From assembly GCA_032164295.1 (NCBI GenBank), contig JAJHTX010000007.1:1276501-1340500 (forward strand): a stretch of DNA of 64,000 nucleotides. The letters run 5' to 3'. Positions 1 to 10,979 of the stretch are shown piece after piece. The DNA comes from Inonotus obliquus. Taxonomy: Eukaryota; Basidiomycota; Agaricomycetes; Hymenochaetales; Hymenochaetaceae. How positions within the stretch are numbered: the stretch's first letter is position 1; each line of letters starts with the position of its first letter. The position numbers were made by a program, and so were the translations under genes. The notes beneath the pieces are model-generated. The model searched no databases and was not told the origin of the DNA. It saw nothing but the letters and a program-made list of their open reading frames with translations.

Positions 1-2438
1 GAGTCTATGACGCGCTTGACATCTGCAAGGATGCGAGGGAGAAGCTCTAAGCTGATATTGGGTATGAGGGATATTAGAGTCAGGGAGAGCGCTTGATGGG
101 TTTGATGAGAGCCCATTGAGGATGAGGATGAGGATGAGAGTGCGTGGAGAAGCTGCTCGATGCAGAGCCAAGCAAGTGCCGGGTCACCTGAAAACTCTTC
201 GTTCATTTCGGAGCTCTTCCACCACCGGTAAGTCAGTGGAGGAGGAGATGTTGGGGGGTTCAGTGATGGAATACGAGACCGGCTTCGCCCTGTACTAGCA
301 CTTCGGACGAGGGCTGCGTATGCGAGGCGTAATTGAGCTGTCGTCAAACCTCCTTCTCTCGCGTTCTGAATTTCAACTGTCACTTCACCGCAGTTACGTC
401 GCATAGAATATGGAAGCGTACCTCCAAAAGAGTTTGAGCGTACCCTGGGACCAGACGTCTTGCAAGGTTAGTATCTCCGCGTTTCTCAACCGCTTTACCT
501 TTCGTATCCTTTTGCTGCAATGACGTCGTGGTAGCGCTCCTCTCTGCGTGCGCAGCGAAGATAGACAACATAACCGAATGTGCGGACTCGTAAGTCTGGC
601 GGTTTGATGGATCTTCTAGATGTCTGATGGAATGAATGAGTTTGGCGAGAGGCTTACGTGCAAACTAAACGGACTTACGGTTCGCAGAAGGGTAAAACAA
701 CTTCTTCGATGCAGGAATCGTTAAGCACAGGAATGAATTGTTCGATGCACGCAAGAACAAAAGAATGCTTCGCGTGCGTGAAGGGGCTCTTCGACGTGTC
801 AGGCGGCTTAACTGCGGCACAAATCAGTCCGTTAAACCAGGAAAGCTCGTCTGAAGTATTGCTACTCACTGTCGCAATCATTCGCGTCTCGCACCAGCTT
901 GAAGACGAGGGCTTCACTCTCCGCCACGTCAGTGGAAAGGATATCAATTGACGTATAAAAAGCTTTCTTCAGCTCTGGGAATGATGGTCCTTTTCCTGGC
1001 TCGGTTGATCCGGCCAGGACGCCACCAAAAGAAGCAATAATGAATGAGAGAGATGATAATGTCTCGAGGATTGTCGAAGTAAGATGAGAGGTCGAGGAAG
1101 ACTTAGGCAGAGTCGAAGGCGGTACGTGGAAGAGGACGGTATCGAGGATGGCTTGTTGAAGCATCAATGTCGAGAACAGATACGCCTTTAAAACTGTCCA
1201 CAGTTTCTCAGTTGTTTTATGCAATCCCTCTTCTGCCATAAGGACATAAGTAAAGGTCGCATGCACCTCTGTAGAAGTGACCCACCAAGCTGACCGTCGG
1301 AATGTACATCAGCTAGCGGACTTGAACGCCAGTCGTCCTCGGTTTGATGTGAAAGAGATTGTAGTTTCTGAGCAATGTTATTGAGAAGCTCCCATAATTC
1401 CTTTTTTTTCTGCGGGCGAAACGACGTGTTCGCTAAAATGCCAACAACTTTTGCAAGTAATCTGCACAAGTATGGCATAGAAGTATAAGCTTCGGATTCC
1501 GTCAAAGCATCAATGTTGCGCCCCAAGATTGAATCTTCCTGGATTTCGATCTGTGAGCGAGGTTAAAGCGAAGGAAGTGAAAGGCACACACGGGGATCAT
1601 AATAAACGCATTAACTCCACGAATTAAGCTTTCACGGGCGTCGTGAAGGTAGTTTCCCGATGCAAACCCCTTTTCGAAGACTGAAAGGCAATGGGAAGCC
1701 ATATTCTACACAGAACTAAGAAATGCGGATAGTTTGGCAGAAACAAGTACCCACAGGAAGGTTCAAAGCAGAGAGTGCTTCGGTAGAGATCACGTTGAAA
1801 TATTGAGAGGCGAGGAGGACAGGCAGGTTCAACCTATCTATAGTTTTCACGTTAACATACACAAGATCAAGTGGTGGATTGGAATTACCCTGAAGATCGT
1901 CTTTGCTATGCGCAAATTCATCAGTCCACTCGTTTCCGACACCAGACGCTTCCTCTACGGCTTCGGCAAATGGGAGAATAACGGTTTCCTCTACATCTCG
2001 AAAAAGACGTCGGCTCAGTTTCGAGTCTTTCAGGTCGTTAACTCCGAGGAGTATCCCGCCGGATGCAGATATGCGCAGCAGCGGCGCACCGTCCTTTAGA
2101 CCGGCAAGAATCCCGTACAGCCAGCTCGTGAGATCACTCGATAATGATGCATCGAATAGCCCTCTCTTCTTCTTGCTCAGCTCAGAGAGTTTGTTTCTCA
2201 CTGAGATCCTGAAAGTGTTCCCTAAGGTAAGACAGGTTTTCAGAGAAAGAGGTAGCCAGACTGAAGATGAGATAACCGAAGCCGTGAGTGGTGTTGGGGT
2301 TGGTTGCGTTGGTGGTAAGTGAACGAGATAGTAACACAATGCCGCTTGCAGGGTATCTGGTGATACGCGAAGCTTGTCCCCTCGAAGATGGGCGAGTAAG
2401 TTTAAATATCCTCTGTCGACAGGACCTTGTAGAGCCAT
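1..2438 (-). CDS. PEX8: Pex8-like peroxisomal matrix import protein, partial (3' end off window)
   Basis: The ATG is at 2438 and the gene runs leftward off the window, so the C-terminus (where Pex8 proteins usually carry a peroxisomal targeting signal) is not visible. The first exon encodes about 230 residues of helical, repeat-like sequence. It splices to further exons near 1702-1600, 1526-1300, 1266-870, 810-670, 590-450, 360-240 and 187-1. The best family evidence is in the later exons: ESAHSVMLSIFAAH, then LVPGYAQTLLE joined across an intron to N.REGGLTTAQLRLAYAALVRSAS, then DPALAWLCIEQLLHAL followed by LTLISLIPNISLELLPRIL. These match my memory of fungal peroxin-8, an intraperoxisomal organiser of the import machinery. 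I have no alignment, so the family call is moderate; a glomulin-like HEAT-type protein is the alternative. It is divergent from NUF2 with a 180-bp shared promoter. Confidence 0.55.
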
Positions 2439-2556
2439 GTTCTAATTTTGAGGTCCAACTTGTCCAAGTCCAACACTTGAAAGAGTAATGGTGACATGTG
2501 ATTGCAGAGTCACATGATCGAGCTTTTGTCGCGACCGATCGTTTGAGCGCGACGCG

Positions 2557-2562
2557 ACGCGT
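2557..2562. promoter_or_regulatory. MluI cell-cycle box (ACGCGT) in the PEX8-like/NUF2 promoter
   Basis: The 180-bp gap between the two divergent starts contains gacgcgacgcgttcg, that is an ACGCGA overlapping a perfect ACGCGT, about 57 bp before the NUF2 ATG. In yeasts this box binds MBF and drives G1/S expression. The function here is inference. Confidence 0.4.
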
Positions 2563-2618
2563 TCGTTCCGCCCCATTTCAATCCCTTTTGAAGCTGTCCC
2601 GAATCTACTGTTTCCAAG

Positions 2619-4328
2619 ATGAACTCGGACAACAAATTTTGGTTCCCTTCGATGAAAATAAATGAGATTACTCACAACCTGCAGGAATGGGGCCTACGAG
2701 TTTCGGATGACCAGATTCAAAAGCCGACTGCGGAAGTCGTGCAAAGAATCTACGTCTTGTTTGTCCAGCAGATCACTGGGATCACCCCAGAGAGCCTCGA
2801 GGAGCCCGTCCGCCGGGCTGTTGGTGTGGCTGATGAGCATACGGATCTTTATACAAATAGCTTGAACCTCAACCTCATGTTGCACCATGTGTAAGCCATT
2901 CTCATACATCTTGTTTCTCATTCTGACTGTCTATTATATGCAAAGGCAACGACTAGCACTTGCTGCGCGGGTAGAGGACTTTTCAATTCGAGACCTCGTC
3001 TTCCCTGGTCCTGAACGTACTCGGAATATTATCTCCGCAATGGTCAATTTCATAAAGTTCGCCGAGGAGAGGGCTCCTTTCATCAAGAACCTGCGCGATA
3101 AGTCCACTTCGGCGTTGGAGGAACGAGATAACATGAAGCAGAAGGTCGAGGAACTACAACAGAAAATCGCTGAAATAAAGTTTGCGGTCGGCAAATGGAA
3201 GTTTGGAGCTGTGCACTCATCATCGTGTTTACAGGAAACAACGAGAGTCGGACGAGCCACGACGCTTAACATTGAAAGAAGAGAACGAAGAGCTGAAGAA
3301 GCGGATGGTTCAGATTAAGAATGCGAAGACGGAGATATCTCGTGAGGTGGATGCACGAAAGAAAGACAAGAGCACGCTAAGCAGACAGAAGGTATCTTGC
3401 ATTCCACTCGTTCATCGCATACCCGTACTAACAACGTCTTCTAGGAAAACCTTCTCCGTGAAGTCGAACTCGTTGCAACCTCAAACAGCTCGACGCGCGG
3501 TCGCATTGTACAGTCTCCCGACCGAATAAAGAAGCAAATTAGTGAGATGGCTATTATGGCGCAAGACGAGCGAATGGTTATTGCTGCAGCCGAAGCTAAG
3601 CAGCGGGAACTAAAGATCAAACTGGACGCATTGAACGTCTTTGAGCAGGTTTGGCATACAAACCGCCATTAAGGAAAATACTGATCCGACGATCAACAGG
3701 ATATGAAGAAGCTCATTGATGACCTCCGCACGATCCAGTCGGAACATATTCAGGTTGATACAATTAGACACAGACTCGCTTCGTACCGGGAAGAACTCGA
3801 CCGGAAAATTATTCTACGTGAACAACTACTAGGGCGCGCGGAAGTACGTGATCAATTCGATTTGTCAATGAATGTTCCAATGTAACAATGCCCTCCAGCG
3901 AGCGAAGCGTCAGGAAAACAACGCATCAGAAAAGCTTGAGCGCGCCCAACAGCACGCGGAAGAACGACGGTTGCGCTCCACAGACGAGCTCGAGAGATTA
4001 CAGCGTGAGTATGCCGAGATGTCGGAGGAGCGGAAGGAGAACGACAAAATAGTCGAGGAAACGAAGCAGGAAGCAGATGCGCTTGAGCGGCTGGTGAGTA
4101 ACACTTGGTCAAATCCCTTCCCTCCGACTGACAATTCGCTTCAGATGAAAGAACATTTAAGAAAGAACGAAGCTGAACTCAGCGAGCTAGTAGGCGAATA
4201 TTGGAGGCTGCGTCATCAAACCGGTAAGACTTGGTCGAATGTTATCTCTTTGCTCTGACCTGACTGGATCCGGTTCAGAGGTATACATGGAAACACTCGC
4301 GGATAAGTTAGGAATGAACCTCACATGA
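2619..4328 (+). CDS. NUF2: Kinetochore protein Nuf2 (NDC80 complex)
   Basis: Nuf2 pairs with Ndc80 and forms the microtubule-binding head and coiled-coil shaft of the outer kinetochore. The N-terminal 150 residues form a calponin-homology-type head: FWFPSMKINEITHNLQEW near the start, then ARVEDFSIRDLVFPGPERTRNIISAMVNFIKF. The rest is coiled coil. A conserved internal motif, GRIVQSPDRIKKQI, follows the first coil. Eight exons were joined: 2619-2890, 2946-3179, 3235-3391, 3445-3648, 3700-3843, 3899-4093, 4145-4223 and 4279-4328. They close to 444 residues, close to the usual length of about 450. All introns are 50-56 nt with GT..AG ends. The ATG at 2619 is the first in the transcript region and directly precedes the conserved head. 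Confidence 0.95.
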
Positions 4329-4649
4329 TAGACGGCTGCTTTGCACTCTATTGTTTTATTTTATTGTACTGTATTGCTTTGTACCATGCATTGTGATAGT
4401 AACATGGGCTCCCGCTTCACAGGCGGAAACACAATGAATGAATTGCGATGAATGCCCGTGATTGATAAGTGGAAGTTGCGGTGTGCGGTGATATCACGTA
4501 ATCCGATCACAGACTGAAATTCTACAACTGACCGCACAACGCGGTTATATCTTCCTCATCTCCCATCACCACGACGCTCGGCAACATCACCGCCGCACGA
4601 CGCCTTTTACGACGAGGCCGTGCGATCACCTACGCCCCGCAGGGGAGCC

Positions 4650-6033
4650 ATGCGGGGCAACACGAAATGGACGGCAAACAACAGCATGATCGGTATGTCT
4701 GATGACAAGAAATTTCGGGTCTTTCGTCGTGTGCTTACCGTACTCGTCCCCGCGGTGCTTATTAACGGTGTTCCGCTGAACGCTTTCAGCGGGTGCGGGC
4801 AGTGGTTTGGTTGCTAGCATTGCGACATGCCCCCTGGATGTTATCAAGACAAAGCTGCAGGCTCAGCAGGTCCGCCACAGCGATAAGACCTATTTGGGTG
4901 TCTTTGGTGCGTGAGATTCACCTATATCTTTGTACCGCCGATTTATCTCCTATGTTTACGCATCAGGCACCGCTAAACATATCTTATATGCGGACGGTCT
5001 ACGCGGTTTGTATAGAGGCCTTGGTCCAACGATCCTTGGTTATCTGCCGACCTGGGCGATATACTTTACAGTCTATGATGGGATAAAGACATACTTTGGC
5101 GAACAACCCCTTGGGGCTCTGCCTAGGTCAGGCGACTACTCTGGCAAGAAGCAGCAGATATATCCTGCGGCGCAAGCGAAGGGTTATCAGCCCGCTGTCC
5201 GAGAACATCCTTGGGCATTACACATCCTTTCTGCGATGACTGCTGGTGCGACAAGTACGATAGTGACGAATCCACTATGGGTCATCAAGACACGCTTTCA
5301 GGTGAGACTTCTGGTCCCGGTAGGACGTTCATGCCCTGATACTTGAAATGGAATCGATTTTTAGACTCAGCCTCCTTCCGAAGGACGATACAGACACACA
5401 TTAGACGCATTTTTGACTATCTATCGAAGCGAAGGCGTATCAGCCTTCTATAGAGGACTCTTCCCAAGCTTACTAGGGATCTTTCACGTTGCTGTGCAAT
5501 TTCCCCTGTACGAAAAACTGAAACAATGGGCGCGTGAGTTGACCGGTGTTTTCGGAAGGATCATGCTTTCTAATCCATCCTGTTATTGTTAGAGAATGCA
5601 CATGAAGAACCACTAAGTAGCGGACAGATTCTTTGTTGTTCGGGCGTAGCGAAAATGTGCGCGTCGTTAACCACATACCCACACGAAGTGGTGCGAACAC
5701 GTCTGCAGACTCAGCGGAGACTGCTCAATGGTGCTTCTCATACGTTACCTCCTGGTCCGGATGTAGGCACCGAACTGGAGGTTCGGAAAGTGCGACAATC
5801 ACAGCGAGGTGGAGTTGTGCATACGGTACAGACGATCATACGTAGAGAAGGTTGGAGGGGACTTTATAAAGGTCTTTCTGTCAACCTTTTCCGTACGGTA
5901 CCAAATAGTGCTGTTACTATGCTAACGTGGGGATTTTTGTAATTTTGTTCACAAAGACTGGTTTTTACTGAGATTTTTCTTTTTTAGGTATGAGATGCTG
6001 ATGAGACAGCTCACCAAACGGACACAGTCCTAA
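4650..6033 (+). CDS. YIA6: Mitochondrial carrier, NAD+/nucleotide transporter type (Yia6/Ndt1, SLC25A32-33-36 group)
   Basis: This is a six-helix inner-membrane solute carrier. It has three carrier repeats, each with a Px[D/E]x[V/I]xx[K/R] signature: CPLDVIKTKLQAQ, NPLWVIKTRFQ and YPHEVVRTRLQTQ. Each is followed by a GLYRGL, AFYRGL or GLYKGL element. The tryptophan in the second signature and the GYLPTWAIYFTVYD segment are hallmarks of the NAD+, folate and pyrimidine-nucleotide branch (yeast Yia6/Yea6/Rim2, human SLC25A32/33/36). Within that branch the exact substrate cannot be read from the sequence; NAD+ is the best guess from the CPLDVxKT first repeat. The exons are 4650-4692, 4790-4906, 4967-5301, 5365-5533, 5593-5926 and 5988-6033, giving 347 residues with the frame closing exactly. 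The ATG at 4650 is in frame with a second one at 4686. Confidence 0.85.
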
Positions 6034-6420
6034 TCCTTCCGGTGTACAGTTGACTACACCCAAGTCAATAGTACTCGCCTCGTATCATATCTCTGTGGAT
6101 ATACACACTTTTTCCGTCACAAGCTCCAGCGTAATGAAAAGCACCTTCTGTTTATATTCTTTCCCCCTCGTTTCGTTTCTCATCTAGAATCATCAATGTG
6201 TATATTATTACACTGTATCTTTCGTTTTCTTGTTAGTCTGGATGAATGCTAGTTGTTTTATTCCGCACACGTTTGGGTTGATGGTTTGAAGAGATGTTAA
6301 GATTACAAGATGTTATGAAGGATAGATAGTGGTCCTAGATCCCAGTAGTAGAAGAGTAAAAAATTATTGACGAAACACGTTCATGGAACGAGTAGTTGGT
6401 TATTCTTCATGATCCATGAT

Positions 6421-8076
6421 TCATGCATCTTCATTTTGAGACGTTTTTCCCGGAATCTTTAAACCAGCAGCCCTCGCTATCCGGAGTACGTTTTGCGCCT
6501 GAATAATTGTAGCTCAGCATCAATATTATCGTCGTAAACGTAAATGATGTGCAGGAAGGTTAGTTTGAACTTACCTGTTTGAGCATAGGTGCATCGATCA
6601 TTTCGCGTCCGCCTGAGCCGTCTGTTAGGTCGAGGCCGAAGGCTCCGCGGCCTTTGAGGTGGGATGTTTCCATTGTGGAAACTATTTTGGATGCGCGGAG
6701 GATTTCTGGGGATAGTGTTTCAGTGTTAGTGTCGTGTTGCTCATGTTTCGTCGATATGAGGATTGTATTCTCGAGATGCGAAAGAAAGGGAAGGGAAGGG
6801 AAGGGAAGGGAAGGGAAGGGAAGGGAAGGGAAGGGAAGGGAAGGAATAGAATAGAAGGAATAACTTGACTCTTGGTATGTCGTACCTTTTTCAGTTGGGA
6901 CGAAAGTCCGTTGGATGATGTCAACTTGTGTGGGATGAATGGCTTGTTTACCCGTAAACCCAAGTCTACGACCATCTTCACATTCATCACGAAGGTAGTC
7001 GAGATCTTTGTAGTTTACGCAGACCATATCGATTGATTCGAGGCTATGAGCTTTTGCGGCTAAGGCGATACGTGAACGGGTGTAGAGAAGCTCGAGACGG
7101 GAGGTGGTACGGATGATTGAAGTGTCTGCGCAGTCTGTTTGGGAAGTTAGTGACATGTGAATGGATTGGGGTATGCATGTGATAAGGCTTACAGTCTTCC
7201 GCGGCGAACTGGTTAATTCACGTTGTACACATGTTATATTAGTTAGTAACGCAAGAAGCATGCAATCGTCAAGTAACAACGCACTAGCAACGCAACGAGT
7301 ATGCCTCCAGTAGGTCCATTATGGGATTTCCATGCCGCAATCTTCCCGACGTCCCATAATGCGCGTGCACTTTCGATACTAGCGACTAGACGTAAAGGTT
7401 GGGTCCGGTGCGCGGAAGATTGACTCGATGTCCATGAAACGAGTTCAGCGACGTCGTCAAGGTTAGCTGTTGAGTGTATTTTTGGGAGAACTAGCGTGTG
7501 GACGTGAGGGAGTGAGACCTATCAGTGTTTTGAGATAAATAGATATGTGAGTATATTCTAGAAGGGATGGATTTTGCATGTATGTACTTACTGCCGTGCG
7601 GACGTCATCCTCGAAATAAGGAGTATCAATTGCGTTAATTCGAACAGCTACGCGGGAGGGGAGAGGTAGGGGTGGTTCTTGCCGCGTCTATAGGAGACTC
7701 GACTTAGGATCAGTTTTAAAAATTGTTGATAGCGTCTTGCTAACATTCAAGAACGTGCTCAATGCTGAGCGTGCTCCAGGTTTAGCATCAGGAGCAACGC
7801 TATCCTCTAGGTCATAAATAATCACATCCGAAGAAGTCTCGAGAGACTTCCGAAGCATGCGCTGTTCCGAGCATGGCACTATTCAATCTGGGTCAGAATA
7901 CGCGTTGAGCCTCTCATGAGATAGAAGGGCTTGCCGTAAAGGTATGAACGTCGAGGACGGTCACCATCTGGATCCTTGAATTCAATGTTTTGGCTAAGGT
8001 GACGCACACGAAGAGAGGAAACCGAAGGTACAAAACGCGATTTTGAATGAAAAAGGGCTGGTCTAGCGCGCAACAT
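6421..8076 (-). CDS. CitE/CLYBL-like citramalyl-CoA lyase family protein, probably mitochondrial
   Basis: This is a HpcH/HpaI-CitE type TIM-barrel lyase. The eukaryotic CLYBL branch acts on citramalyl-CoA in mitochondria. Motifs seen in order are RRSYLYVPCSEQRM (barrel strand 1), DVIIYDLEDSVAPDAK (acidic metal/CoA-site segment), VRINAIDT, LVASIESARALWDV, FAAEDYCADT, and a GRRLGFTGKQAIHPTQVDII segment near the C-terminus. The N-terminus is Arg/Ser/Leu-rich, like a mitochondrial presequence. Eight exons close to 359 residues: 8076-7935, 7878-7745, 7687-7592, 7518-7285, 7208-7193, 7134-6886, 6705-6575 and 6498-6421. Exon 5 is only 16 nt. Intron 1 has a GC donor. The intron at 6885-6706 is about 180 nt because it holds an 11-unit pentanucleotide repeat. 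The start is the first in-frame ATG (8076); a GTG lies upstream. Confidence 0.85.
6788..6842. repeat. (GGGAA)11 microsatellite within an intron
   Basis: Eleven uninterrupted 5-bp units on the + strand lie inside the 180-nt intron of the CLYBL-like gene, which is transcribed from the other strand. In the transcript the repeat is therefore a CCCTT pyrimidine tract upstream of the acceptor. Confidence 0.95.
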
Positions 8077-8155
8077 ACTGCTAACCTTCGTGGTACGGAA
8101 TAAGTTAGGAACCGCGTTCACAATCGCACGCGCGCGCGCGAATCAATTCATCTAT

Positions 8156-8161
8156 CACGTG
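8156..8161. promoter_or_regulatory. CACGTG box in the CLYBL-like/Cwf19 divergent promoter
   Basis: This palindromic E-box sits between the starts at 8076 and 8243, just beside a short CG dinucleotide run at about 8127-8140. It is a candidate bHLH (Cbf1-type) site; binding is inferred. Confidence 0.3.
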
Positions 8162-8242
8162 CATCTATCAATGATCGGCGAGTGATCGGCGTAGTCCCAA
8201 AAAAGAAGCTTCGTGAGGAAGGAGGCTAACAACTTAACCATC

Positions 8243-10979
8243 ATGGAAGACGAAAAGAGACATCGCTCATCAAAACACAAACGACACAGGGAAGACAAAG
8301 AACACAAAAGTAAGAAGCGGCATAGACACGACAAGGATGATAAACCAAAGAAGAAACATCACGACAAACATGTTGAGGTTATTGATGAGGACCCGGACGG
8401 GGAAATGTGGATTGAGAAGAATATCGATATGGATGGGGAGGATGTGCGTATTCTCCTATTCTGAATGGTGCTTTGTCGCTGAACACTCTTTGCTGTAAAA
8501 GCCAGTGGCCAAGGATATTCCAACGGCTGAGAGCCTAAAGCTCAAATCTCATGCCACCGTATCACCAGATGATCCGCCTCTACCTCCTACCAGACCTGCA
8601 GAAACAAAACTTGTTCGCGATGAATGGATGCTGCTTCCACCTTCATCCGTTAGTGTATCTACTGGAGAATCAAGCTCGTCTAAGCTTACGATTCTCACTG
8701 GAAATGAGTCTCTTACGGAGGACTACGGGGAACCGGTGGAGAACGCTCGAGCGATGGGAGGTGGTGTCGATTTCTTCTCGGGCCTGGGAACAGAACGAAA
8801 GAGGAAGCAAAAGGAGGAAAGACCTGATCCAGAAAATGTATGTGCTTTATATTCTTGAGGATAAACCAGTCTCTAATCCAAACATCGTTTTTACAATTTA
8901 GCCGAAACTCAGCTCAAAAGAGTTGAACACAAATTTAGTGCAAGGAATTCCTCTGGATCAATATCCTCACTCTGCTCCAAAGGCCGTCACTCCGGGCGGA
9001 CCAGGATCAAATTGGCGTATGATGAAGCTGAGACGCGTTTACGAGACTGTAGAAGAAGAGAAGAGACCTGTTGAAGAAGTTGCTCTCGAGAGGTACGGTA
9101 CACTTGAGGCATTTGAGGAAGCAAAGGAAGAAAGACGTATTTTGGATGAACGAGAGGGGCGACGGGGTGCTCGGAGGAATAACAATCGTGAATCTCAGCG
9201 TGGACGCGAGTCAGATCGCAATGACCAAGATGGGGATCGTGGGCGTGAGCAACGCTGGATGTTTACCGACTTAGCTGCATCAGGTACATCATCACGTTCT
9301 TCGTCATTCCGCCGCCCTGGTGAAAGCGCGCCTTCTACACCATCTCCTGCAGCTGGTGGTGGACCACCAACAACGAATAAGCGCATTGATTCTCTTCGCC
9401 TGCCTCCTAAGGGTAGTCCATTATCCATGTCGCATAGTCCGGTACCGACAGTTATGACGCCCCCTCCGTTGGCGTCTATGAAAGGCAAGAAACCAATGAC
9501 AACTGAGGAGCTTAATCGATTGCAAGCGCGGGTACTGCGCGCAAAGCTCATGGGAACTCCCGACGCTGAGAAACTCGAGAGGGAATACGAAGAACAACAG
9601 CGTCTTGCTTCTGGAGTCTACGTCGTTGAAAAGCAGGAGAAGGACGATAGTGACGGAGAGAAGAAGACTCAAAAGCGAGTGGAGGTCCTTCCGACGCTGG
9701 ATGTACGTGGACGGCTATACGATGTCGGATCTGGACAGGCGGACGACACGCCAGCTTCAGGGAATCGGAAAAAGAAGGACAGAGTCGAAACACGCGATCC
9801 GAAGACTGGAGAACTTGTGCGCTATAATGCGGACGATGATGATTTGACGCTTGGTGAGATGTTGCGCCAGGAACGGTTTGGTGCTGGTATGGCAGACCAG
9901 AAGAACTTGGACGCGGAGCTTGCAGCGGCTATTACGCGGGATGGAGGTTTCGATAACGATCTTGAGTATATGGACGACAATGCTGAGCGCCTTGGAAGGA
10001 AGAAAATGCGGTCAGACGCGATGAAGAGGCAGTTTGCTATTCAAGGTGTGTTTTCGTCTTTGTGTTGCGGATTAATTAGTGAGCTGAGTTGTATTCCTAG
10101 ATTACAAAAAGACGCAGAAGGTTTTGGCTACTTGTCCGTTCTGCTATGGGGAAGACGATTCGCCTCCTAAAGCACCTGTGATAGCAATGGCGACGCGATG
10201 TTATCTGTCTTGTACTCTTACCGAAGAACTGGTGGAAGGTCACTGTCTCATCGTACCGATTCAGCATCACCTCACGATGCTTGAGGGCGACGATGATTTA
10301 TGGGATGAAATACGAGTACGCCAATTCATGTATAACGTTTCAAGCTAACATTGCTAATAAATCTCCCAGAACTTTATGAAATGTCTGATGCGTATGTTCG
10401 CCGCTGAAGACAAAGGCGTCATCTTCTACGAAACAGTCATCAATCTCAAATGGCAATCTCACACGGTTATTGAATGTGTACCATTACCATGGGATCACTT
10501 CGAAGATGCGCCAGCGTATTTCCGAGAGAGTATACTGCAATCTGAGATGGAGTGGTCGCAACATAAAAAGTTGATTGATTTTAGTAGTAGAGTTGGAGGG
10601 TTTAGAAGGAGTATGGTACCGAATTTGCCATATTTTATGGTTATGTTCGATTATAAGGGGGAGAAGGGGTATGGACATGTTATTGAAGGGACTGGTGATG
10701 CTGTGGATGTGGGAGATCCGGATGGGGTGGTTGATGAAGGTGAGAAAGGGGGTGGGGAGTTTCCAAAGTGCGTATCAATTTTTTCTAAATTATGATAAGA
10801 CCTTGACTTGATGCTTTTTTAGACACTTTGCGGCTGAGATTATAGGAAATGTACTTGAAGTTGAACCTCGTCGGTGGCGTCGACCTAGGAGGGTTGATTT
10901 TAGGTTTAATAAAGAGAGGGTTGGGAAGTTTAGGAGGAAGTACGATGGGTTTGATTGGACTGGGTTGATTGGGAAGTAG
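8243..10979 (+). CDS. CWF19: Cwf19-like splicing/debranching factor (CWF19L2)
   Basis: Cwf19 proteins associate with the late spliceosome and, with Drn1-type relatives, with lariat debranching. The N-terminal 50 residues are Lys/His/Arg-rich (KHKRHREDKEHKSKKRHR). A long charged middle follows, containing the conserved NWRMMKLRRVYETVEEE segment and an ETRDPKTGELVRYNADDDDL region. The C-terminus holds the paired CwfJ domains: TCPFCYGEDD (CxxC), EGHCLIVPIQHH (HIT-like histidines), FFYETV-type VIFYETVINLKWQSHTVIECVP, then YFMVMFDYKGEKGYGHVIE and FAAEIIGNVLEVEP.RWRRP. The exons are 8243-8443, 8502-8837, 8902-10045, 10101-10315, 10370-10767 and 10823-10979, closing to 816 residues. It is divergent from the CLYBL-like gene with a 166-bp gap. 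Confidence 0.93.

Noticed and set aside
6560..7279. Continuous 239-codon minus-strand frame through the GGGAA repeat
   Set aside because: The repeat is translated to a Pro/Phe/Leu/Ser run in the middle of a lyase domain; clear splice sites flank it, so it is intronic.
8127..8140. CG dinucleotide run as a Z-DNA element
   Set aside because: Only about 14 bp; worth noting as composition but too short to claim function.
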